Of a stretch of 11,872 nucleotides of DNA, positions 1-5,410 are shown in pieces (the first letter of the stretch is position 1; each line of letters opens with the position of its first letter). The stretch is from the NCBI GenBank assembly GCA_902803195.1, contig CADCOX010000393.1, positions 1-11,872 of the forward strand, in the 5' to 3' direction. Source of the stretch: an uncultured Bacteroidales bacterium (GTDB lineage Bacteria > Bacteroidota > Bacteroidia > Bacteroidales > Bacteroidaceae). The notes beneath the pieces are model-generated. The model saw nothing but the letters and a program-made list of their open reading frames with translations. It was not told the origin of the DNA and made no database searches. The translations under genes and the position numbers were made by a program.

Positions 1-148
1 AAATTATTTTCTCTCAACTATGGAACGTCGCCATCCTTGCCGCACAAAACCAACCTTTATATATACAAACAACGCTCAATGGCGCGGTTTCATTACATTG
101 GGGCTAAACATTTACGAAGAATTAACGGGAAAGGGACTTCACGGTTTA

Positions 149-177
149 CTCCGCCTACCTGTCACAGGCGGGCGGAG
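149..177. repeat. GC-rich hairpin
   Basis: Arms 149-161 and 165-177 (CTCCGCCTACCTG and CAGGCGGGCGGAG) pair over 13 positions around a three-base loop. There is one T-G wobble and one mismatch. No T-run follows directly, so it is not a classical terminator. It could be a mobile repeat unit or a structured RNA element. Confidence 0.5.
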
Positions 178-191
178 CGGGTTGAAGATAA

Positions 192-226
192 TCTACCTTT
201 CGGTAGAAAGAGTCTATAGACTTTTT
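192..226 (+). terminator. Possible weak terminator: small hairpin, palindrome and T-run
   Basis: A perfect 6-bp hairpin (TCTACC, loop TTTC, GGTAGA; 192-207) is followed by a 12-bp perfect palindrome AGTCTATAGACT (211-222), which runs into TTTTT (through 226). The palindrome plus T-run resembles an intrinsic terminator for plus-strand transcription entering from the left. However, a palindrome without a loop makes only a short stem, so the functional call is tentative. Confidence 0.3.
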
Positions 227-279
227 AGCGTTTACTTTCCTTCATTTATTATTACTAATTCAAATTCAATGATTCCGTG

Positions 280-456
280 TTATTTCCTAAGCAGTTTCTT
301 ATAGCCGAGTTGCAGGATTTGGCGGACGTATTCATCCTCTATCTTCTCGCGACTATTCATCGATTGCAGGCGTTGTGCAGCCACCGCCCGCTCGTCATCG
401 TCCAGTTGGTCGGCATTCTTACAGAGGTCGAGTATGAGGCAAATGACAAAATTGCT
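280..456 (-). pseudogene. Probable gene remnant: C-terminal fragment without a start codon
   Basis: On the minus strand, a 58-codon open stretch begins right after an in-frame TGA (457-459) and ends at TAA (280-282). Its translation has a protein-like, charged helical composition: CKNADQLDDDERAVAAQRLQ, then a middle part, then EDEYVRQILQLGYKKLLRK. It is GC-richer than its surroundings and has no ATG until the middle (QSMNSRE), with AT-rich sequence upstream. It therefore looks like the tail of a lost or decayed gene rather than an intact one. I do not recognise the family. It could be a small protein starting at the internal Met, or chance. Confidence 0.35.
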
Positions 457-480
457 TCAAAATTAAAAAGTTAAATGATC

Positions 481-495
481 TTAACAAGCTGTTAA
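481..495. repeat. Short inverted repeat TTAACA-N3-TGTTAA
   Basis: Six-base arms TTAACA and TGTTAA flank AGC. The dyad has an operator-like geometry and lies 25 bases beyond the upstream edge of the minus-strand gene remnant. It could be a relic of that gene's control region. The arms are AT-rich and short, so chance is possible. Confidence 0.25.
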
Positions 496-751
496 AACTT
501 GCATGCCTTTGAAGGCTGGTTTTGCTCTACAAAACTCTTAGATTTCCCATTTTTTCGCTATTGCACTTTTTTGTACCGTTCAATTTTGGAAGTGTTGTAT
601 TTCTATCTGTGTTTCAGTTATTTACGAAACCTAAAACGCTTCCACATGAATCGCGTTTCTCGAAGACGCTGCGAACATTCGTAGAGGGGACTGCAATCAG
701 TAGCTGAGTGTTATCGATGTTTTCGTGCCACATACACCTTATGGTCGCTTT

Positions 752-777
752 GGTTGTTCGGTCGCGACCGAACAACC
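752..777. repeat. Perfect 26-bp palindrome
   Basis: The half-site GGTTGTTCGGTCG is followed at once by its exact reverse complement CGACCGAACAACC, with no loop. The centre is TCGCGA. The symmetry ends at 751/778. It abuts the tandem repeat array that begins at 778. A loopless palindrome of this length suggests a dimeric DNA-binding site or a recombination or resolution site, rather than a terminator. Confidence 0.8.
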
Positions 778-864
778 TACACATATAGACGCATCGGGTT
801 GCACGTATATATGTGTAAGGCTGCACGTATATACGTATCGTTCTACGCCTATATATGTGCAGGC
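778..864. repeat. Four tandem ~22-bp repeats with palindromic core
   Basis: Units at 778-799, 800-821, 822-843 and 844-864 are 22, 22, 22 and 21 bases long. Each contains a variant of the self-complementary core ACGTATATACGT (exact at 825-836), followed by a less conserved GC-containing spacer such as AAGGC or CAGGC. The first unit matches the third at 15 of 22 positions, so the copies are diverged. A partial fifth unit may begin at 865. The role is unknown: a protein-binding array, an intergenic repeat family, or an iteron-like remnant are options. Confidence 0.65.
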
Positions 865-965
865 TGACACGAATGGTGGTGTCGGAGGGAGTAGCAATAA
901 TAGCAAAGGTGATAGGTTGTGTCTTCGGGATCGGTAATCAATATCACATGAATAGCGATAAAAAA

Positions 966-1065
966 TACATTTTTACATAATACATTGCGAAAGTGACTGT
1001 AATATAAAAGATTAAGTACGATGAGGATTATGTATTTTGTATGTAAAATGCTATGTAAAAATGTA
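966..1065. repeat. AT-rich 14-bp inverted repeat
   Basis: TACATTTTTACATA (966-979) is the exact reverse complement of TATGTAAAAATGTA (1052-1065), 72 bases apart. Further ATGTAAAA copies occur at 1041 and 1061. Low complexity makes chance plausible. The right arm overlaps the T-tract side of the nuclease terminator. Confidence 0.4.
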
Positions 1066-1117
1066 AAAAGAGCATGCAAGGAGCGTCTATCTCGTTAAAA
1101 ATAGGCGCTCCTTGCAT
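1065..1117 (-). terminator. Intrinsic terminator of the nuclease gene/operon
   Basis: Arms 1074-1090 and 1101-1117 form a 17-position stem around a 10-base loop, with a single non-Watson-Crick position (1086/1105). Read on the minus strand, the stem begins 44 bases after the nuclease stop codon and is followed by GCTC and then TTTTT (1069-1065). This is a textbook Rho-independent terminator. The plus-strand side has no comparable T-run, so it works in the minus direction. Confidence 0.85.
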
Positions 1118-1161
1118 ATTTGTTGGTGATAAAAAACTCGTTCAGGAATGGATGCGGGGCT

Positions 1162-2061
1162 TTACCTGAATCCCCAGGCGGTCTTGACGACTTGCGATTC
1201 CACTTGTCTCTCGATGTGGTCGGGCAGGTTGCAGAAAAAGTCGATGTCGGTGAGGTTTTCCAATTGATCAATGCTGACGATGTATGGCGCTAAGTTCTTC
1301 TCGTCCTCGTAGAATGAGCGGTGCTCGAGGTAGAAACCGATGGCTTTGTAGCCGTCGTTGGTGGTGCTGCTATTCTTGCAGAGGATGGCCATGAAGAAGT
1401 ATTTAGGCACGAGCAGTTGTAGGGAGGTCCCTTTACGGACATATTCACGAATGTCTGAACTGCGGTCAATGGTTCCACCTTTGACGACGTAGAGGGTGTC
1501 GCGGAACGAAGCCTCATTCCAAGAACGCACTTTCGACTCGAGGTTGGCCCAGATGCCGCCGTTGAAGCTGTAGAGCTGAGGTTGCATGTTGGAGTAGAGG
1601 AAGGTCTGTCGGTTGGCTTCGAGCGAGTTCCAGCGATCAGCACTGGCACAGATATGGCCTCGTGTGTAGCCTGAACCGCTATAGTGGCTGCTTGTGGTGC
1701 GGTACATCTCGGGTATGTCGAAGTCTTCTATGAAGTTATCTTCGCGCTTCACGTAGCCGCTGCTATTGGTGTTATCCCAACGGAAGGCGGTCCAGCGTTG
1801 GGCTTTCTTGGAGATGTCCCATTCGATGCAGAAATTGATGTGACCCGAGCTGAGGCGCTTGACGAGCAGCATATTCACCACGCCTTCTTTTAGTTTAGGC
1901 ATTTCCAATCGTCCAGCTTCGGGGTGCTCGGCAGCCTTGTTGGCGTTTAAGTTGATGGTGAGTGGGTCTTTCTCGTCGTCATCAGACGAGCAACCCCAGA
2001 ATAGTACTGGGGGTGCTATGATGACAAGGAGTAAAATCCAAGGGAATGTCGTGTGTTTCAT
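1162..2061 (-). CDS. DNA/RNA non-specific endonuclease (NUC1 family) lipoprotein
   Basis: A predicted exported nuclease of 299 residues that would cut DNA and RNA outside the cytoplasm. The N-terminus is a lipoprotein signal: a hydrophobic stretch (about 8-23) ending in a lipobox with Cys24, followed by SSDDDE, an acidic run consistent with surface export in Bacteroidetes. The beta-beta-alpha-metal core is visible: GYTRGHICASADR (131-143) with the expected general-base His136, then SNMQPQ (157-162), and FNGGIWANLE (166-175) with the expected metal-binding Asn167. The usual DRGH motif reads TRGH here. The gene lies last in the minus-strand cluster, 62 bases after the multidomain lipoprotein, with a hairpin between, and ends at a strong terminator. 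The family call is firm; in vivo substrate and surface location are inferred. Confidence 0.9.
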   Translation of the reverse strand: MKHTTFPWILLLVIIAPPVLFWGCSSDDDEKDPLTINLNANKAAEHPEAGRLEMPKLKEGVVNMLLVKRLSSGHINFCIEWDISKKAQRWTAFRWDNTNSSGYVKREDNFIEDFDIPEMYRTTSSHYSGSGYTRGHICASADRWNSLEANRQTFLYSNMQPQLYSFNGGIWANLESKVRSWNEASFRDTLYVVKGGTIDRSSDIREYVRKGTSLQLLVPKYFFMAILCKNSSTTNDGYKAIGFYLEHRSFYEDEKNLAPYIVSIDQLENLTDIDFFCNLPDHIERQVESQVVKTAWGFR

Positions 2062-2083
2062 TAATGGGGGAGGGAAGAAGAAG

Positions 2084-2106
2084 GCCCGGCGAAGAAATCG
2101 CCGGGC
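2084..2106 (-). terminator. GC hairpin between lipoprotein and nuclease genes (possible attenuator)
   Basis: Perfect 9-bp arms GCCCGGCGA and TCGCCGGGC enclose a 5-base loop. On the minus strand the hairpin starts 17 bases after the stop codon of the 784-residue lipoprotein. It is followed by a pyrimidine tract, CTTCTTCTTCCC, rather than pure T. It probably lowers transcription into the nuclease gene or protects the 3' end of the upstream message. No separate promoter for the nuclease is evident in the 62-base gap. Confidence 0.6.
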
Positions 2107-2123
2107 GCTCTCGTGAAGAGTGA

Positions 2124-4478
2124 TTATTTCTTGGTGATGGTGAAATCGTCGATGAGGAGGTCTGTACCCGTCGACTTGGAGTTCATGATGATGAGGCAGA
2201 CGGTCTTCTTCTCTCCGAGGGTGAAGCTATACGTCACTTGCTGCCACTCTTGAACGATATCGTTGACATACTTGTTCTTTCCATCTTCACCTTGATCGTA
2301 TTTATAGGCAATGTTGCCGTCTTCACCTATTTCGGCGTAGCCGGGGCAGAGGCTTGCGGGTGACTCCGTTGCCGCCTTGGCCCAGAAGGAGCAATTATAA
2401 GTGCCTGCTTCGAGCACCAATTCCTCGTAGGCAATGCGCTTGTTTTGGGATGCTCCACCTACTTTCACGGAGTAACTGCCACCATGAGCATCAGTGCTCT
2501 GTGAGAGCGTGGCGTTGCTGGCAGAACTTGCGCTCTTCCAACCATCGGGTTGTCCTCCAGTCCAAGCCTCGAAGTCGCCGTTGGTGAAGTCGGCCAACGT
2601 CTTCACATCACTGGGAGTGGGACCAGGTTCGGGCGTATCGCCACCATCGGTTTTGCCGTTGAGGCTGTAGAGGTAGCCATGGTTCTGCCCTTCCTTGGCT
2701 GCAACGGTCTCAGGCGTATTACCCTTATAATTAGTGAGCTTAGCATATACCACAACTTCATCGCCTACCTTAAGGATGTCACCTGCACCACTTTCCCATT
2801 TCTTGTTGCCGAGATAGAAGACGCGATAAATATAGAATTGCCCTTCATTGGTACCATCGTCAGAGATGTAGAAGGAAGCGTTTCCATAGTTCTCGAAATC
2901 AAAGTTTTGTGGGTTGCCGTTCTTGTCTTTCGCAATGCTGACCACCTTGCCCTTGATGTAATAGGCCTGAGCACTCTCTGCGCCAGAGCCCAAAGCGCTG
3001 GCGATGTTGTTGGCTGCTACAGAGTTGAGGGGGTCTTCAAGTGTGCCAGTACCCTTTGCCTCGCCAGGTGTAGGCGTAGGAGTAGGCGTGCTACCGTCTA
3101 TCATGTATTCGCTTACGCTCTTCAGACCAGCTGTTCCGAAGTATTTCTCGAGTGAGCCATAGAGACTGACTTGCTTCTTAAAGTTGCTCGGGTTGTTCTG
3201 TAGGTTGAGGGCATCGCGTACGGCGCCTACGGGCAGCTGTACGGGCATGCAGTTGGCTACATTCGTCTCGTCTGGACTGTCAGCAATAAGAATATTGGAG
3301 GTTACTGAAGCGTTGGCATTGAACTTAGCGCCAGAATCCAACTTCTGCCCTTCTACCCAACCTACGATATAACCCTTAACCCACGCATTGCCAGAGCCTG
3401 CTACTGCAGCAGCTACGTTGTAGGGGTCTTCCTTGGAGCCAGAACCTGCGGGCGTACCGCCTCCGCCGCCACCACCGCCACCTTCAGCGATTTCGCCGTT
3501 GAGGCTGTAGAGCTCGCTGCCCTGCGTGAATTCCATAGTCTTATTGTTGTAGTAGACAACTTGGCCATAGACGATAACTTCGTCGCCAACTTTGATGTCA
3601 TCGGTGCTCTTGAATCTTGCACCGCCAAGGCCATAACCACGATAGACCTCAAGTTGGTCGGTTGTGGTGCCGTCGTTGCTAATATAATAGGTCGCATTGC
3701 CGAAGCTGCCAGTGTCAATCTCGTCAATCTTTGAGATAATACCCTTTGTGTAGATCTTCGTTGTGGGAGGACCTGCAGCGATGAGCTTGATGGTGGAGGG
3801 AACATCGTAAGGATCATCCTTGGTGCCAGAACCAATGAGGCCTTCAATAGGTGTGCCGCCAGGAGCGGGTGCCTGTCCTTTAGCCACGTTGACGCTCTTC
3901 ACTTCCCATGTTGAAGAGTAATCGTTGTGGGCGATGTGCTTGAGGGCCAGTTGAATTTTTTGGCCAATGTAGTTTTGAGGAATCTGTACGTTTTGGGTGA
4001 TGTAACTGAACGAATTGCCCAGCCCGTCCATACTCATTGGCAGTTCTGTCCACGCTTCTGTGCCTGCCACGCGAATCAACAGCTTGTGGTCTGCATCGAG
4101 CGTCGTTTTGGCGTAGTTGATAGCTTGTTCGATGACAACGTATGCGCTGTCGCAGTCGTTGAGCTCAATCTCTGGGCTGATGAGGAAAGTCGTACCTGGT
4201 TTGTTGGTCTTTTGGCCTGAGCCGTCGAAGTCCTGATAGCCAGTGATGATGGCACCGTAGCGCGAATCTGCAGTCCATTCAAGTGTGCCACTTTCGCTCT
4301 GTGACTGGAAGTCGCCGAGGCTGGAAGTGAAGGTCTGGCTGAAGATGAAGTCGCCTGTCGGGCCTACAGGTCCTACTGGGTCACTGGGAATATTATAGGG
4401 TGCGGGCACGTCTTCGCAGGCTGCTAACCCTACCATCCCGACTGCTACTGCGAGCAGCAATTTCCAATACTTTTTCAT
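2124..4478 (-). CDS. Multidomain surface lipoprotein: choice-of-anchor J, three OB-like modules, C-terminal CBM-like domain
   Basis: A 784-residue exported lipoprotein with lipobox GLAAC (Cys21). Visible modules: an N-terminal jelly-roll segment (about 42-198; FSQTF...SSTWEVKSVNV) typical of choice-of-anchor J domains; a first OB-like module (about 213-330); a run of nine Gly (333-341); a second module (about 343-460) resembling DUF6359 (VKGYIVGW, SNILIAD, MPVQLP, KYFG); a PTPTPTP linker; a third OB-like module (about 475-610); a PEPGPTP linker; and a C-terminal beta domain (about 628-783; NGDFEAW...LLIDDFTITKK) like carbohydrate-binding modules. Each OB module opens with a G-S/T-G-S/T-x-x-DP signature. 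Modules one and three match each other closely (YYIS/FYIS-DGT, KVGDEVVVY, LYSLNG). It follows the DUF5689 gene by 29 bases. It is likely a binding or scaffold protein; the ligand is unknown. Confidence 0.8.
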   Translation of the reverse strand: MKKYWKLLLAVAVGMVGLAACEDVPAPYNIPSDPVGPVGPTGDFIFSQTFTSSLGDFQSQSESGTLEWTADSRYGAIITGYQDFDGSGQKTNKPGTTFLISPEIELNDCDSAYVVIEQAINYAKTTLDADHKLLIRVAGTEAWTELPMSMDGLGNSFSYITQNVQIPQNYIGQKIQLALKHIAHNDYSSTWEVKSVNVAKGQAPAPGGTPIEGLIGSGTKDDPYDVPSTIKLIAAGPPTTKIYTKGIISKIDEIDTGSFGNATYYISNDGTTTDQLEVYRGYGLGGARFKSTDDIKVGDEVIVYGQVVYYNNKTMEFTQGSELYSLNGEIAEGGGGGGGGGTPAGSGSKEDPYNVAAAVAGSGNAWVKGYIVGWVEGQKLDSGAKFNANASVTSNILIADSPDETNVANCMPVQLPVGAVRDALNLQNNPSNFKKQVSLYGSLEKYFGTAGLKSVSEYMIDGSTPTPTPTPGEAKGTGTLEDPLNSVAANNIASALGSGAESAQAYYIKGKVVSIAKDKNGNPQNFDFENYGNASFYISDDGTNEGQFYIYRVFYLGNKKWESGAGDILKVGDEVVVYAKLTNYKGNTPETVAAKEGQNHGYLYSLNGKTDGGDTPEPGPTPSDVKTLADFTNGDFEAWTGGQPDGWKSASSASNATLSQSTDAHGGSYSVKVGGASQNKRIAYEELVLEAGTYNCSFWAKAATESPASLCPGYAEIGEDGNIAYKYDQGEDGKNKYVNDIVQEWQQVTYSFTLGEKKTVCLIIMNSKSTGTDLLIDDFTITKK

Positions 4479-4507
4479 ATGTGTGTTGTTTATATTGTTT
4501 TCTAGTA

Positions 4508-5362
4508 TTAATAGTACATCTCGTCTTTAATATCCTCTTCGGCTCGGATGAGTATCTGCCAGGTGTCGCGGTAGCGAGTGGCGATGCCGTAGAGGGTAAC
4601 AGGATGGGAGGGGATAACCCATGAGGCGAAGTCGGCGTAGGTGCTGGTGCGCAGCAGCAGTTTGTTCATCGACTGCCCGTTAAGCGTATGATGAACGTAG
4701 CCATTGGTGGAGCCGTTGTAAGTAAGCGACGTCCCAGCCTTGTACTCGGGAGCTATGGGGCTTCCTGCGTCGCCTATGATTACATCTTCAAGCTTGACGA
4801 GATGTCCGCAGTAACGTGCTATGTCGTTCTCTGCCACTTTGAAGAAGTCGATGGTGTCAATCTTGCTCATGTCGTGCGTGGGCAGGATTTTCACATGCTC
4901 TTCCCACTTCTCGGTGCTCATGCGGCCGATGGAGCCATTGTACTCATCGCCAAGCTGCGTCTGCTGGCCGTAGCCACCGATGCAGAGGTCCTTAAGGTCG
5001 ATGAGAATCTGCTGTCCGACGGAGAGGAAGGGGAATAGGCCTGTGCCATTGATGCCAACGATCATGGCACCTGTGGCATCCTGTACGACAATCTGCTTGT
5101 AGATGTTACCGCCGATGTCGTTGCCGATGACGGTGGCTTGCAGTTGGATGTCATCCGTGATGCGCTGAAAACCGCTGGCCGAGATGGCAGAGGCATATTT
5201 CGTCTTGAGGTCATCGATGGTTACTTGCTTCGAGGCGTCCTCGGCAATCTTGTTGTTGCCATAGGGCGGATTGGTCATATCGGGCGTCTCCCAATCGTTA
5301 TCCATGCACGAGGTCAGCGCCAGGGCTGCTATGACTGATAGAAAAATATGTTTGGTCTTCAT
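4508..5362 (-). CDS. DUF5689-type lipoprotein
   Basis: A 284-residue lipoprotein. The start chosen is the ATG at 5362, which gives MKTKHIFLSVIAALALTSC with lipobox Cys19. An in-frame ATG 48 bases upstream would add a charged 16-residue tail before the signal peptide and lies in a heptamer repeat, so it is unlikely. After the lipobox comes an acidic segment (MDNDWETPD), then a domain with OB-like strands: IQLQATVIGNDIGGNIYKQI, VVQDATGAMIVGING, and a C-terminal half ending VTLYGIATRYRDTWQILIR with DI near the end. This pattern fits DUF5689. The gene sits 48 bases after the TonB-dependent receptor, where Sus operons carry SusD, so it may be the receptor's surface partner. Ligand unknown; nucleic acid is suggested by the fold and neighbouring nucleases. 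Confidence 0.8.
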   Translation of the reverse strand: MKTKHIFLSVIAALALTSCMDNDWETPDMTNPPYGNNKIAEDASKQVTIDDLKTKYASAISASGFQRITDDIQLQATVIGNDIGGNIYKQIVVQDATGAMIVGINGTGLFPFLSVGQQILIDLKDLCIGGYGQQTQLGDEYNGSIGRMSTEKWEEHVKILPTHDMSKIDTIDFFKVAENDIARYCGHLVKLEDVIIGDAGSPIAPEYKAGTSLTYNGSTNGYVHHTLNGQSMNKLLLRTSTYADFASWVIPSHPVTLYGIATRYRDTWQILIRAEEDIKDEMYY

Positions 5363-5381
5363 AATCCTATGTAACTTATAT

Positions 5382-5410
5382 TTTTCGCTTTTCATTCTTT
5401 CACTTTTCAC
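5382..5410 (-). repeat. Degenerate GTGAAAA heptamer repeats
   Basis: Read on the minus strand, the gap right after the receptor stop codon contains GTGAAAA, GTGAAAG, then ATGAAAA and GCGAAAA, with one extra base in the middle. It creates a spurious in-frame ATG extension of the downstream lipoprotein. It is probably slippage-derived spacer DNA. Confidence 0.5.

Larger units (their letters stand above)
1..279. other. Left-edge intergenic stretch with hairpins, no convincing gene
   Basis: No credible gene is seen here. Open frames exist on the plus strand, but they cross strong hairpins, have no promoter or recognisable domain, and look compositional. The visible content is a near-perfect GC-rich hairpin (149-177), a small hairpin (192-207) and a 12-bp palindrome followed by five T (211-226), each listed separately. 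Any gene ending to the left of the window cannot be judged. Confidence 0.5.
457..1064. other. Long intergenic region with repeats, no supported gene
   Basis: About 600 bases without a credible gene. Short frames on both strands have atypical composition, lack start signals and run through repeats. Visible content: a TTAACA-AGC-TGTTAA inverted repeat at 481-495, a perfect 26-bp palindrome (752-777), four tandem repeats (778-864), and an AT-rich inverted repeat (966-1065). A minus-strand frame beginning MWHENIDNTQ (614-733) was considered but has no supporting signal. Confidence 0.6.

Noticed and set aside
20..304. 94-codon plus-strand open frame at the left edge
   Set aside because: It crosses the hairpins at 149-226, overlaps another open frame and the minus-strand remnant, and shows no domain or signal; it looks non-coding.
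752..777. Intrinsic terminator
   Set aside because: The palindrome has no loop and no T-run on either strand, and no gene ends nearby.
614..826. Minus-strand frame, including the part starting MWHENIDNTQ
   Set aside because: The upstream part runs through the palindrome and tandem repeats; the remaining 39 codons have no promoter, partner gene or recognisable family.
752..864. CRISPR array
   Set aside because: Units are contiguous, diverged 21-22-bp repeats without unique spacers, and no cas gene is present.
849..1079. Minus-strand 76-codon frame
   Set aside because: It lies downstream of the nuclease terminator in low-complexity AT-rich DNA and covers the inverted repeat; its composition is not protein-like.
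3455..3487. Phase-variable GGC tract encoding poly-Gly
   Set aside because: The nine Gly codons use mixed third bases, so the DNA is not a pure repeat prone to slippage; it is better seen as a linker.
5363..5410. N-terminal extension of the DUF5689 lipoprotein from the upstream ATG
   Set aside because: It would place 16 charged residues encoded by heptamer repeats before a normal lipoprotein signal peptide.
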